Below are positions 17,225-26,714 of a stretch of 64,000 nucleotides of DNA, piece by piece (positions within the stretch are counted from its first letter, which is position 1; each line of letters begins with the position of its first letter). The DNA comes from Methanococcus vannielii SB (GTDB lineage: Archaea > AGJL01 > Methanococci > Methanococcales > Methanococcaceae). The translations under genes were made by a program, and so were the position numbers. The stretch lies in contig NC_009634.1 in NCBI RefSeq assembly GCF_000017165.1, positions 1,534,552 through 1,598,551 of the forward strand, given 5' to 3'. A model generated the notes under the pieces. The model did not search any database and was not told where the DNA came from. It saw only the letters and a program-made list of their open reading frames with translations.

Positions 17225-17334
17225 TAAAACACCTTTATACAGAGTTAAATAATGTAAATTGGATAATATAGATTATACAAATAGTAACTATATTTCTGGA
17301 AAAAAATGTTATATTAAATATTTCACTTTGAAAC

Positions 17335-17529
17335 TTATCCTCCCGAAACTATAGGGACGAGTCTTAAAGTTTCATTTTCATATATTAAATCATCGTCTGA
17401 CAAAATTTCGCCGTTTCTTACGACCAAAACATCTTTTATTTTCAAAAGATTCAAAATATCGTTTATAGTTATATCTTTTGAAAATTCAAGTTCAAAAGAG
17501 TTTTCACCAATTTTTGCGAAAATTTTCAA
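17335..17529 (-). CDS. Ubiquitin-like ThiS/MoaD/SAMP-family protein
   Basis: The 64-residue protein has a beta-grasp pattern (FAKIGENSFELEFSKDITIN, then VVRNGEILSDDDLI) and ends in Gly-Gly (VPIVSGG), the mark of ThiS/MoaD sulfur carriers and archaeal SAMPs. After adenylation by an E1-like enzyme the C-terminal glycine would carry sulfur as a thiocarboxylate, for thiamine, tRNA or tungsten/molybdopterin work, or be conjugated to proteins. The start is a TTG at 17529 with GGGGGAT before it. It lies 36 bp downstream of ilvC. Confidence 0.85.
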   Translation of the reverse strand: MKIFAKIGENSFELEFSKDITINDILNLLKIKDVLVVRNGEILSDDDLIYENETLRLVPIVSGG

Positions 17530-17573
17530 AAAAATCCCCCTAAAAAAGTAAATAAATAGATAAAAAATAAAAA

Positions 17574-18566
17574 TTATTCGTCTTTTTCAAGACCACACAT
17601 TTTTCTTAACTTTGAACCGACTTCTTCAATTTGCAATTCGCCTTCAAGTCTCCTCATTGCTTTTAAATGTGCCATTTTAGCTTGATTTTCAAGAACAAAT
17701 TCTTTTGTAAATCTTCCATCTTGAATCTCTTTTAAAATTTCTTTCATCGCAGCTTTTGAGTCAGCAGTAACGATTCTGCTTCTTCTTGTAAGTCCACCAT
17801 ATTCTGCAGTATTACTTACATCATGCCACATGTTTTTGAATCCTTTTTGGTAAATTAAGTCAACAATTAATTTTAACTCGTGGCATGTTTCAAAATACGC
17901 CATTTCAGGTGAATATCCTGCTTCAACGAGTGTTTCAAATCCTGCTTTAATTAATTCAGTAACTCCGCCGCACAATACTGCCTGTTCACCAAAAAGATCG
18001 GTTTCAGTTTCCTCCCTAAATGTTGTCTGGATAACGCCTGCTCTTGAGAGGCCGATCCCCTTTGCCATTGCTGAAACAGTCTCAAATGCAGTATTTGTAG
18101 CATCTACTTCTATACAGATTAATCCCGGAACACCAAATCCTTCTTCGTATGTTTTTCTAACCATTTTACCGGGTGACTTTGGTGCAACTAAAACCACGTT
18201 AACTCCTTTTGGCGGAATAATAAACCCATAATGGATATTAAAGCCGTGTGAGAAGCTTAATGTTTTTCCTTCTGTAAGGTATGGTTTTATCTGGCTTTCG
18301 TAAACTTCAGCCTGTAATTCATCAGGGATTAATATATGAATTATGTCTGCTTTTTTTGAAGCTTCTTCAATCGTTAATACTTCATGACCATCGTTTTTAG
18401 CGTTTTCCCATGAAGCACCGTTTTTCCTTAAACCAACTACAACGTTTAAACCGCTGTCTTTCATGTTTAAAGACTGGGCTCTACCCTGACTTCCGTAACC
18501 AATAACTGCAATTGTTTTACTTTTTAAAGCGTCTAATTTTATGTCTGCATCGTAGAATACCTTCAT
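17574..18566 (-). CDS. ilvC: Ketol-acid reductoisomerase
   Basis: The 330-residue class I enzyme converts acetolactate and acetohydroxybutyrate to the dihydroxy acids of valine, leucine and isoleucine synthesis, using Mg2+ and NAD(P)H. The nucleotide motif GYGSQG is at residues 23-28. The knotted C-terminal domain carries the metal-binding acid residues in the [13 protein letters not shown] and AYFETCHE segments. I start at the ATG at 18566 because GAGGTGA lies just upstream. A GTG at 18587 would put that site inside the gene. The other subunits of the pathway, ilvB and ilvN, lie 3 kb away on the same strand but are not in the same operon. Confidence 0.96.
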
Positions 18567-18916
18567 AGTCTTCACCTCTAATCTCACAATCCATTATCAC
18601 ATAATCATATATAATGTTAACATATATGCCACATATATTCTTATTTAGATCTATAAATTTATCGATTAATTAAAATAAAATCATTATATTTATAGCTTTT
18701 TTATAGAATAATTACAAATATTATTGACTAAATATACTTTAATGTTTAAATATTTCTGGATTAAAAATATAATCTATAAAATATGAAAATAAATAAAATA
18801 ATCCTTTTTATATTTATATCTTTTTATCGGGCTCAATTAAAAAAATAGATATCCTTTAATTAAAAAATTTTATTTATTAGATAAAATTTTGTTTATTCGT
18901 TAGTTGAGGGATACCT
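18567..18916. other. Divergent intergenic region upstream of ilvC
   Basis: About 350 very A/T-rich bases between ilvC (minus) and the coiled-coil gene (plus). A perfect 10-bp palindrome, ATGTTAACAT, lies at 18614-18623, about 50 bases before the ilvC start and embedded in TATA-like runs. It could be an operator for ilvC, but with this base composition chance is hard to exclude. No gene is seen. Confidence 0.35.
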
Positions 18917-19594
18917 TTGAAGAATGAAATAAATACCAACCCTAAAATAAAAATATTACAAAAAATGGAAGAAATTTTAAAATTGATAAACGAAAATAAA
19001 AGTTCACTTGATGGTTTACATGATTTAAAAGGTATTTTGGAAGCTAGATTAGATTTAATTTCTGAAAAAAAGGACGAATTCCATATTTTAAACTCTGAAA
19101 ATGCATTTTTCCAAATTAAAAAAAATTTAAATGATATTGAAAAAGAACTGTTTGAAAAAGAAATTGAAAAAGATAACGAAAACATTAAAAATGAGATTAT
19201 TCAAATTTACCAAGTTTACATTCAACTAATAGAGTATTCTGTTAATTTAGAACAGGAAGGGTATTTTAACGATTTTAAAGTTATAAGGCCAGTTTTAGAA
19301 TCAGTTATATCGTTTAATAAACTTAATGAACGAGTTATTACTGTACTTTTCGATAAATTATCAAATAATGACAAAAATAGCATTTTTAAAGTAATTAAAA
19401 ATGGGTACCTCAAAATATGGGATATCCGCCCAATACGTCTTAAAAAATTTACTGACGTACAATCTGAACTTATAACTGGTATTAAACATTTTTTAAATTC
19501 TATAACTAAAGACAGCGAGTTTTTTAAAGGAACTAAGCGGTTATTGATTGAAATTTTAAAAAAATATAATTATTATTCTAAAAAGGGATATTAA
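18917..19594 (+). CDS. Coiled-coil protein of unknown function
   Basis: This 225-residue, Lys/Glu/Ile/Asn-rich protein is predicted almost entirely helical, with heptad-like stretches at residues about 10-40 and 60-100. The C-terminal half (WDIRPIRLKKFTDVQSELIT onwards) is basic. There is no signal peptide or membrane segment. GAGGG lies six bases before a TTG at 18917, which is the only well-placed start, and the frame cannot begin at a nearby ATG. I do not recognise a family. It stands alone between long intergenic regions. Confidence 0.7.
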   Translation: MKNEINTNPKIKILQKMEEILKLINENKSSLDGLHDLKGILEARLDLISEKKDEFHILNSENAFFQIKKNLNDIEKELFEKEIEKDNENIKNEIIQIYQVYIQLIEYSVNLEQEGYFNDFKVIRPVLESVISFNKLNERVITVLFDKLSNNDKNSIFKVIKNGYLKIWDIRPIRLKKFTDVQSELITGIKHFLNSITKDSEFFKGTKRLLIEILKKYNYYSKKGY

Positions 19595-19787
19595 TAGTTT
19601 ATTTCCTTTTAAATGGTTTTTCAAACATTTTAAAGATATTTTGGATAATTTATGTTAATTTTTAAATTATGATTAAAAAACATTTATATTTGATTTATAT
19701 GCTGAAAATAATAAATTAATAATAACCAAAAAATAATTTGGAAAATTTAATAAAACTAAAACTTAAACTTTTCCATTGGTGGTAACT

Positions 19788-20753
19788 ATGACTAACGAAC
19801 CTATCGGACTATGGCGAATAATTTGGAAATTTACAAAATTTTCAGAGAATTATTTTGCAGTATTGGTAGTTTTAGGTTCGATTGCTGGTTTTTTGCATCC
19901 TCCAATATTCTCTTGGGCAATGCCCTACATAAGTCTTTTTTTAGGGATTATCATGTTTGGAATGGGAATGACACTTAAAGTTAGTGATTTTGAAGCTATT
20001 TTAGAAAGGCCAATTGACGTAGTGTTTGGTACGCTACTCCAATTTACATTAATGCCCATTTTAGCGTTAGTAGTCTCTTATCTATTAAGTTTACCTCCTG
20101 AAATTGCAATAGGAGTAATTCTCCTTGGTGCATGTCCCGGTGGAACTGCTTCAAACGTTATAACTTATTTGGCAAAAGGGGACGTTGCACTTTCAGTTGC
20201 AATAACTAGTTTTTCAACCCTTATTGCCCCACTTTTAACACCACTAATTGTACTATGGTCGGCGGGACATTGGATAAACGTATCTACAATATCCATTTTC
20301 GTTTCAATCGTTCAAATAGTTGCTATTCCGGTATTCATGGGAATTTTTATAAATAACCTCCTTGGAAAAAAAATCGACCATATTAGGCAGATTTTACCTT
20401 TAATTTCCGTTTTTGCAATTGTAATAATAGTGGGGGCCATAATTGGTGCAAATGCTGAAAAAATAGTTTTTTCAGGAATAGTTGTGATTTTGGCAGTTAT
20501 TATTCACAATATACTTGGCCTTTTACTAGGGTATACAATATCAAAAATGGCTAAAATTGACGAAAAAAAGGTTAGAGCAATTTCAATAGAAGTGGGAGTT
20601 CAAAATTCGGGATTAGCCGTAGCTCTTGCAACAATTCATTTTTCACCACTTGCAGCGGTTCCGGGTGCATTATTTAGCGTCTGGCACAATATTACTGGGC
20701 CAATTTTAGCTAATTACTGGTCAAAAAAAGATAAAAAGGATAAGTATGTTTAA
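19788..20753 (+). CDS. BASS-family sodium:organic acid symporter
   Basis: The 321-residue membrane protein has about nine to ten hydrophobic segments and the bile acid:sodium symporter (BASS) family signatures GMTLKVSDFEAIL, GVILLGACPGGTASNVITYL and EVGVQNSGLAVALA. Members import bile acids, pyruvate, pantothenate or other organic anions with sodium, and the substrate here is unknown. GGTGGT before the ATG at 19788 fixes the start. Its 3' end abuts the duplicated ilvN segment: the duplicated unit begins 19 bases after its stop. Confidence 0.85.
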   Translation: MTNEPIGLWRIIWKFTKFSENYFAVLVVLGSIAGFLHPPIFSWAMPYISLFLGIIMFGMGMTLKVSDFEAILERPIDVVFGTLLQFTLMPILALVVSYLLSLPPEIAIGVILLGACPGGTASNVITYLAKGDVALSVAITSFSTLIAPLLTPLIVLWSAGHWINVSTISIFVSIVQIVAIPVFMGIFINNLLGKKIDHIRQILPLISVFAIVIIVGAIIGANAEKIVFSGIVVILAVIIHNILGLLLGYTISKMAKIDEKKVRAISIEVGVQNSGLAVALATIHFSPLAAVPGALFSVWHNITGPILANYWSKKDKKDKYV

Positions 20754-20771
20754 TATCTACATTTGTTTAAT

Positions 20772-21114
20772 CTACGTTTTAAGTTACTTTAAGCCATATA
20801 CTGTAATGTAGTAATATTTAAATATTAAATAATGAGTTATGCCTTATTTGATTTTAATATTTTAGAACCCCTCATAAGTGCCGTTAAACCTGTTCTTGCA
20901 ATTTCTTTTATGCCCATTGGCCTTACAAGGTCTAAAAATGCGTTTACTTTTTGTTCATCCCCTGTGATTTCAACAGTAAGTGTTTCAGTACTTAAATCAA
21001 TAATTTTTCCACGAAATATATTTACATACTGGATTACTTGGGATTTACTGTCTTCGGTTGGCGCATAAACTTTTACAAGGCAGAGTTCTCTTTGAACAGA
21101 TTTACTACTGTTTA
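20772..21114. repeat. First copy of a 343-bp tandem duplication
   Basis: This segment is repeated directly at 21115-21457 with no difference that I can find. It contains part of the BASS-ilvN spacer and the 3' end of ilvN. Both ends lie beside a TGTTTA word (20764-20769 and 21109-21114), suggesting microhomology-mediated duplication. Confidence 0.9.
20837..21114 (-). pseudogene. Truncated duplicate of ilvN
   Basis: These 278 bases are identical to the last 92 codons of the intact ilvN at 21180-21689. The frame is closed three codons beyond the junction by a TAA at 21124-21122, and it has no suitable start codon. It therefore encodes nothing useful. The intact gene's stop and 3' flank are preserved in the second copy. 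Confidence 0.9.
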
Positions 21115-21457
21115 CTACGTTTTAAGTTACTTTAAGCCATATACTGTAATGTAGTAATATTTAAATATTAAATAATGAGTTATGCCTTATTTGATTTTAA
21201 TATTTTAGAACCCCTCATAAGTGCCGTTAAACCTGTTCTTGCAATTTCTTTTATGCCCATTGGCCTTACAAGGTCTAAAAATGCGTTTACTTTTTGTTCA
21301 TCCCCTGTGATTTCAACAGTAAGTGTTTCAGTACTTAAATCAATAATTTTTCCACGAAATATATTTACATACTGGATTACTTGGGATTTACTGTCTTCGG
21401 TTGGCGCATAAACTTTTACAAGGCAGAGTTCTCTTTGAACAGATTTACTACTGTTTA
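21115..21457. repeat. Second copy of the 343-bp tandem duplication
   Basis: Direct repeat of 20772-21114. This copy continues into the intact 5' part of ilvN on the right, so it is the original ilvN 3' end. Its left part duplicates the spacer downstream of the BASS gene. Confidence 0.9.
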
Positions 21458-21689
21458 AATCAGTTACTTTTACAACTTCAACAAGTTTATTCAACTGTTT
21501 TATTACCTGTTCAAGTACATTATCGTCTCCATTTACTACGATAGTCATTCTTGCAATTTCTGGATTTTCAGTGCTTCCAACAGTAATGCTTGATATATTA
21601 AACCATCTTCTTGTAAATAATCCTGAAATTCTTTGGAGTACTCCTGGCCTATGTAGTACTAAGACCGAAATAATATGTTTGTGTTCCAT
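21180..21689 (-). CDS. ilvN: Acetolactate synthase, small regulatory subunit
   Basis: The 169-residue protein has an N-terminal ACT domain ([21 protein letters not shown], then [11 protein letters not shown]) and the C-terminal regulatory half seen in full-length IlvN/IlvH. It confers branched-chain amino acid feedback on the catalytic subunit IlvB and stimulates it. It lies 14 bp downstream of ilvB and is clearly co-transcribed. Its last 92 codons and 3' flank are part of a tandem duplication, but the gene itself is complete. The duplication leaves a second, dead 3' end and moves the natural terminator region further away. Confidence 0.95.
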   Translation of the reverse strand: MEHKHIISVLVLHRPGVLQRISGLFTRRWFNISSITVGSTENPEIARMTIVVNGDDNVLEQVIKQLNKLVEVVKVTDLNSSKSVQRELCLVKVYAPTEDSKSQVIQYVNIFRGKIIDLSTETLTVEITGDEQKVNAFLDLVRPMGIKEIARTGLTALMRGSKILKSNKA

Positions 21690-21703
21690 TGGAAATCACC
21701 TGA

Positions 21704-23467
21704 TTAGACCTTTAAATTAAGAATTTTTTTCATGTCATTAAAGCAAGTGGGCTTTGGAGTAGGTTCCTGTCTTTCAGGGAATAATATGTTTGTCATGGTT
21801 CCTCCTGGTGGCACCATGTGGAGAGCTTCTGTTGGATCAATAATAATATCTAATAAATAAGGTTTTCCGCTTTTTAAGGCAGTTTTAAATGATTCTTTAA
21901 TATCTTCAGGACTTTCGATTCTTAATGCATCAACACCATAGCTTTCTGCAAGTTTTACAAAGTCAGGAGTATTTCCTAAATGAACTGCACACTGTCTTTT
22001 CCCATAGTATAGATTTTGCCACTGATAAACCATTCCAAGGGTTCTGTTATCAAATATCGCTATAACAATCGGGATTTGGTATTCTGAAATAGTTGCAAGT
22101 TCTTGTGAATTCATTAAAAATCCACCATCTCCGGTAACTGAAATAACACTTGCATCAGGCCTAGCTATTTTTGCACCAATTGCTGAAGGAAAACCAAAAC
22201 CCATTGTACCCTGCCCACCTGACGATATAAACGATTTTGGAGCACTTGACTGGAAGTAATGTGCCATCCACATCTGGTTCTGCCCAACATCTGTTGTAAT
22301 AATCGTATTTTTTAATGAAGGGTCTAATTCCCTTAATGCAAGCATCATTTCTTTAATGAGTCTTTGCGGTTTTACGGGCTTATTATCAAAGTCCATGATT
22401 GGAAGGGATTCTTTTTGAAGTTTTTTAACGTTTTCCATCCATTCATTTTTATTTATTGGCTGTTTTTTCAATATATGGGTTAAAATATCTTTTAAAATTG
22501 CTTTTGCATCCCCTACGATTGGGATATCCACTCTTACGTTTTTTCCAATTTCTGCAGGGTCTATATCTATATGTATTATTTTTGCATGGGGTGCAAAAGA
22601 GGATAAGTCTCCAGTAATCCGGTCTGAAAATCTACAGCCAATTGCAATTAAAACGTCACTTTCATAGACTGAATAGTTTGATGCTTTTGTCCCATGCATT
22701 CCAACTAATCCAAGCGCTAAAGGATGTTCTTCAGGAAACGCCCCTTTACCCATTAATGTCGTACATACGGGAATTTTTACAAATTCGGATAATTTTATAA
22801 GTTCTAAGCTTGCATTAGCAATTTGAACTCCCCCTCCAGCAATAATTACTGGCCTTTTAGAATTCTGAATTATTTCAACTGCTTTTTTAATCTGCAAAGG
22901 ATGTCCAAAAGTTGTTGGTTTATATCCTTGTAAATTTATGTCTGCAGGAATAGGGTATTTTTCTAAATCCAACTCACTATCCTGTACATCTTTTGGTAAG
23001 TCGATATGAACCGCACCTGGTCGCCCAGTTTTTGCAATTTCAAAAGCCTTCCTAAATATCTTAGGAATTTCGCTAGTATCTTGAATCTGAAAGTTATGCT
23101 TTGTAATTTGCATAAAAATTCCAAGTGCATCAATTTCCTGAAATGCATCATTTCCTATTAATCTGGTCGGAACTTGCCCGGTTAATGCGACAACTGGTGA
23201 AGAATCTGCATGGGCCGTTGCAACTCCTGTAACAAGGTTTGTAGCTCCAGGTCCCGATGTAGCCACACATACTCCAACGTCACCACTCGCTCTTGCATAT
23301 CCATCGGCTGCATGGGCTGCGGCCTGTTCATGTCTTGTTAAAATATGTACAAAATCTGTGTGGTATAGTGCATCATAAAAGGGAAGTAACTGACCTCCTG
23401 GATATCCAAAGAGGACTTTTACATTTTCCGCTTTTAGGGCTTTCATCATAGCCTCTGCTCCTTTCAT
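21704..23467 (-). CDS. ilvB: Acetolactate synthase, large catalytic subunit
   Basis: The 587-residue thiamine-diphosphate enzyme condenses pyruvate with pyruvate or 2-oxobutyrate, the first committed step to valine, leucine and isoleucine. Domains run in the usual order: Pyr domain with the catalytic Glu in the THVLTRHEQAA-like HILTRHEQAAAHAADGYARA segment, a central FAD-binding domain, then the PP domain with the ThDP/Mg motif GDGGFLMNSQELATISEYQI. GGTGAT before the ATG at 23467 supports the start. With ilvN 14 bp downstream it forms the ilvBN operon. A TATA-rich spacer separates it from the divergent carbamoyltransferase operon. Confidence 0.96.
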   Translation of the reverse strand: MKGAEAMMKALKAENVKVLFGYPGGQLLPFYDALYHTDFVHILTRHEQAAAHAADGYARASGDVGVCVATSGPGATNLVTGVATAHADSSPVVALTGQVPTRLIGNDAFQEIDALGIFMQITKHNFQIQDTSEIPKIFRKAFEIAKTGRPGAVHIDLPKDVQDSELDLEKYPIPADINLQGYKPTTFGHPLQIKKAVEIIQNSKRPVIIAGGGVQIANASLELIKLSEFVKIPVCTTLMGKGAFPEEHPLALGLVGMHGTKASNYSVYESDVLIAIGCRFSDRITGDLSSFAPHAKIIHIDIDPAEIGKNVRVDIPIVGDAKAILKDILTHILKKQPINKNEWMENVKKLQKESLPIMDFDNKPVKPQRLIKEMMLALRELDPSLKNTIITTDVGQNQMWMAHYFQSSAPKSFISSGGQGTMGFGFPSAIGAKIARPDASVISVTGDGGFLMNSQELATISEYQIPIVIAIFDNRTLGMVYQWQNLYYGKRQCAVHLGNTPDFVKLAESYGVDALRIESPEDIKESFKTALKSGKPYLLDIIIDPTEALHMVPPGGTMTNILFPERQEPTPKPTCFNDMKKILNLKV

Positions 23468-23642
23468 GGGATCACCAAATTAACATGTCATGATTATAAA
23501 ATTAAATGCTTTTTATTTTATTAAATCTAAATATTATATAAATATTATTAAACTATGACTTTAAAAAAGGTGTTTAAATTATTTTTACTTTTACATTTAT
23601 TTTTACGTTTATTTCATTTATGCAAAATAAAAATGTGAAACT

Positions 23643-25196
23643 ATGATACTTGGCGTTTTTGATGGGCACAATGCAAGTTCTTCGATTATATCTAAAAAAG
23701 AAATAATTCAAGCTTCAAGTGAGGAAAGATTTACAAGAAAAAAAAATTTTAGGGGATTTCCTCTAAATTCTATTCGACAATCATTGGAAAAATTTGAATA
23801 TGAAGAATATGAAGAGTATGAAAAACTAGAAGCAATAACTGTTGGAGGAATTTTTAGAAAGGGTGAACGGTTAAAAAACATAAAAGAACTCCAAAAAAGG
23901 TTAGAAATCCCGATTTATTATTATAACCACCATCTATGCCATACTGCACTTTATAAACTTTCTGGTTTTAAAGAATGTTTAATTTTAACAATGGACGGCG
24001 GAGGAGATGGATTTTCATCAACAGTTTCAATTGGAAAAAAAAATAAAGTTGATATTATTTCTCAAAGTGATTTAATTGATTCAATAGGGGATTTTTATGC
24101 ATCAGTTACTGAATTACTTGGATTTAAGCCAATGGAAGATGAAGGAAAGGTGATGAGCCTTTCAAGTTATGATTTTTCAGAATGTTTACCAACTCAGAAA
24201 ATTATTGACTATAATTGTAAAATAAAAACTTTTAAAAATTATCTCGGAGTTATTGGGCACGAATCAACAAAAACCTTACAAAAAATATTTTTAACATCAA
24301 AAAATCTTGAATGGGATAAAAAATATGAAATTTCAAGATATGCACAAAATGAACTCGAAAAATCTGTTTTAAAACTTCTTAAACAGTTTGTATTTGAAAC
24401 AGGTATCCAAAACATTGTATTTAGTGGAGGAGTATCTCAAAATGTAAAATTAAACAAAAAAATAATTGAGCAGGAGTTTATAACTGACCTTTATGTTCCG
24501 CCATTTTCAGGTGATGAAGGTTTAGCTATTGGTTCATCATTAATACACTCTAAAAATAATATTTTTGAACTAAAAAATACATATTTAGGGTATGAAATTA
24601 AAAATAATAATGTTAATGATATTTTAAAACATTTGGAATCAAATTTTAGTGTAGAATATATTGAAGACAAGGAAATTCCTAACTATATTGGAAACTTAAT
24701 ATCTTCAAATAATATAGTATGTGTAGCACGGGGAAAAATGGAATTTGGGCCAAGAGCACTTGGAAATAGAAGTATTTTGGCACTTCCAACAAAGAAAAAT
24801 GCATTAAAAATTTCAAAAGCACTAAAAAGGGATTCATTCATGCCCTATGCACCAACCATACTTGATGAATGTATGAGTGATTATTTGATAAATTCAAGAC
24901 ATAGCCCCTTTATGACGACATTATTTGACGTTTTTGAAGATAAAAAATCAAAAATTGAAGGAACAATTCACGTTGATGGAACTACAAGGGCTCAAACTAT
25001 AAATAAAGAATTTAATAAAGTTTATTATGAAATTGTATCTACGGTAAATGATATAACTACTATTCCGGCAGTATTAAACACTAGTTTTAATCTACACGGG
25101 GAACCTATAGTATGTACCGAAAAAGATGCACTATTATCTTTTAACTCTATTGGGGATGCACTTTTACTTGGAAATTACTTAATTACAAAAATTTAA
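23643..25196 (+). CDS. NodU/CmcH-family carbamoyltransferase
   Basis: The 517-residue protein has the two-domain architecture of O-carbamoyltransferases. The N-terminal Kae1/ASKHA-like part starts ILGVFDGHNASSSII and contains HHLCHTALY and TMDGGGDGFSSTV, with the metal-binding His residues. The C-terminal YrdC-like part contains the signature GKMEFGPRALGNRSIL. Relatives transfer a carbamoyl group from carbamoyl phosphate to sugars, antibiotics or nodulation factors. In a methanogen the acceptor may be a surface glycan, but nothing nearby says so. Odd here is its position 18 bp upstream of rtcA, which makes it the first gene of an RNA-repair operon. A weak GTGAAACT precedes the ATG at 23643. 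Confidence 0.87.
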   Translation: MILGVFDGHNASSSIISKKEIIQASSEERFTRKKNFRGFPLNSIRQSLEKFEYEEYEEYEKLEAITVGGIFRKGERLKNIKELQKRLEIPIYYYNHHLCHTALYKLSGFKECLILTMDGGGDGFSSTVSIGKKNKVDIISQSDLIDSIGDFYASVTELLGFKPMEDEGKVMSLSSYDFSECLPTQKIIDYNCKIKTFKNYLGVIGHESTKTLQKIFLTSKNLEWDKKYEISRYAQNELEKSVLKLLKQFVFETGIQNIVFSGGVSQNVKLNKKIIEQEFITDLYVPPFSGDEGLAIGSSLIHSKNNIFELKNTYLGYEIKNNNVNDILKHLESNFSVEYIEDKEIPNYIGNLISSNNIVCVARGKMEFGPRALGNRSILALPTKKNALKISKALKRDSFMPYAPTILDECMSDYLINSRHSPFMTTLFDVFEDKKSKIEGTIHVDGTTRAQTINKEFNKVYYEIVSTVNDITTIPAVLNTSFNLHGEPIVCTEKDALLSFNSIGDALLLGNYLITKI

Positions 25197-25214
25197 CTGG
25201 ATTTAGGGGATTTT

Positions 25215-26231
25215 ATGATATTGATTGATGGGAGCTATCTTGAAGGTGGTGGGCAAATTGTAAGGACTGCAATTTCACTTTCAGCGGTTTTAAACATACC
25301 TATAAAAATAATAAATATTCGAAAAAATAGAAAAAATCCAGGTCTTTCAAATCAGCACGTTTCATGCGTGCTTGCGGTCTCAAAGCTCTGTAATGGGAAA
25401 ACAGAAGGTCTTTTTAAGGGCTCAGATACTCTTTTATTCTACCCTGGAGAAATTTTAGAAGAGGATTTTACAATTGATATTAAAAGTGCAGGCAGTATTT
25501 CCCTTGTAATCCAGTCATTAATTCCTTTATCTCTTTTAATTAAAAAAACCGTTGAAATTACAATAATTGGCGGAACTAACGTTGAATTTTCACCACCCAT
25601 TGATTATATGGAACAAATCACGTTAAAATTTTTAAAAAATATTGGGATAAATTTTAAAATAGAAAAAATTAACAGGGGATTTTTTCCAGAAGGAAAAGGA
25701 AGCGTAAAACTGAAATTAATGCCCTCAAAAGTTAAAAATCTTGAATTAATTGAAAATACTTCAAAAAAAATTAACGGAATTATATTTAACCAAAATATTG
25801 ATGAATCAGTATCTAATCGAATTAAAAAGTCTGCTTTTGACGAATTAATGAAATATGGTTACGATTCAAGAATTAATATTGAGAACACGACTGGAAAAAG
25901 TACCGGCGTTGGAATATTTTTATGGAATAATTTTTTAGGTTCAGATTTTCTTGGAAAAAAGGGCATAAGTTCAGAAAAAGTTGGAAAAAGAGCAGTAGAT
26001 CAGTTAATTAGGGAAATAGATACTAAAATGGCTATTGATAATCATTTAACTGACCAAATAATTCCATTTATGCCCTTTTCAGAGATTAAAATAGGCGTTT
26101 CAGGAATAACAAACCACACGCTTACAAACATTTATGTTGTTGAACGCTTTTTTAACGTCAAATTTATTATTGAAGACTATTTAAAAAATGAATGTAATGG
26201 CTATTTGATAAAAACAGAAAAACGGTGTTAA
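25215..26231 (+). CDS. rtcA: RNA 3'-terminal phosphate cyclase
   Basis: The 338-residue enzyme uses ATP to convert RNA 3'-phosphates to 2',3'-cyclic phosphates through a covalent AMP-His intermediate. The family start IDGSYLEGGGQIVRTAISLS, the central FFPEGKGSVKLKL and the C-terminal nucleophile region GVSGITNHTLTNIYVVERFF (with the probable catalytic His) are all present. AGGGGAT upstream of the ATG at 25215 supports the start. It lies between the carbamoyltransferase and archease genes with almost no spacing, so the three should be one transcript. The ligase RtcB, its usual functional partner, is not in this window. Confidence 0.95.
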   Translation: MILIDGSYLEGGGQIVRTAISLSAVLNIPIKIINIRKNRKNPGLSNQHVSCVLAVSKLCNGKTEGLFKGSDTLLFYPGEILEEDFTIDIKSAGSISLVIQSLIPLSLLIKKTVEITIIGGTNVEFSPPIDYMEQITLKFLKNIGINFKIEKINRGFFPEGKGSVKLKLMPSKVKNLELIENTSKKINGIIFNQNIDESVSNRIKKSAFDELMKYGYDSRINIENTTGKSTGVGIFLWNNFLGSDFLGKKGISSEKVGKRAVDQLIREIDTKMAIDNHLTDQIIPFMPFSEIKIGVSGITNHTLTNIYVVERFFNVKFIIEDYLKNECNGYLIKTEKRC

Positions 26232-26654
26232 ATGATGTATACGTACTTTGAAACAATGGCAGATATCGGAATTATTGCGGTTGGAACAAATTTGGAAGAA
26301 TCATTTCAAAATTCAGCAAAAGGCCTATTTAATTTGATGGTGGATGTACACAAAATTCAAAAATTTGAAAAGCGCTATTTTGAATTGGAATCAGATGACT
26401 TGGAAGGGTTGTTATATGACTTTCTAACAGAACTTTTAATACTTCACGATTCTGAAGCACTCGTGTTTTCAGAATTTGATATTGAAATAATTAAAAAAAA
26501 TGAAGGCTACTTTTTAAAATGTTCTTCAAATGGGGATTTTTTTACAATAGATAAATATGAACCAAAAGAGGAAGTAAAAGCGATAACATATCACAGGATG
26601 AACATTTCAAATGAAAATGAAGTCTGGAAAGTTGAATTTATCGTTGATTTATAG
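26232..26654 (+). CDS. Archease, RtcB ligase activator
   Basis: The 140-residue protein is archease (MMYTYFETMADIGIIAVG and EESFQNSAKGLFNLMVD are diagnostic). Archease accelerates guanylylation of the tRNA-splicing and RNA-repair ligase RtcB and lets it work with several NTPs. Its conserved metal-binding Asp/Glu residues are in the MADIG motif and the C-terminal VEFIVDL. The ATG at 26232 follows the rtcA stop directly, so translation is coupled. This links 3'-end cyclisation to 3'-phosphate ligation on one mRNA even though rtcB itself is elsewhere. Confidence 0.93.
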   Translation: MMYTYFETMADIGIIAVGTNLEESFQNSAKGLFNLMVDVHKIQKFEKRYFELESDDLEGLLYDFLTELLILHDSEALVFSEFDIEIIKKNEGYFLKCSSNGDFFTIDKYEPKEEVKAITYHRMNISNENEVWKVEFIVDL

Positions 26655-26714
26655 TACATTTATTAAAATTTAATAGTAAATTTAATAAAACTTAAAATAA
26701 TCTAAAAAATGAAG

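Noticed and set aside
20832-21411. Two identical 78-codon plus-strand frames
   Set aside because: They are antisense shadows of the duplicated ilvN 3' end. No ribosome binding site or family match supports them.
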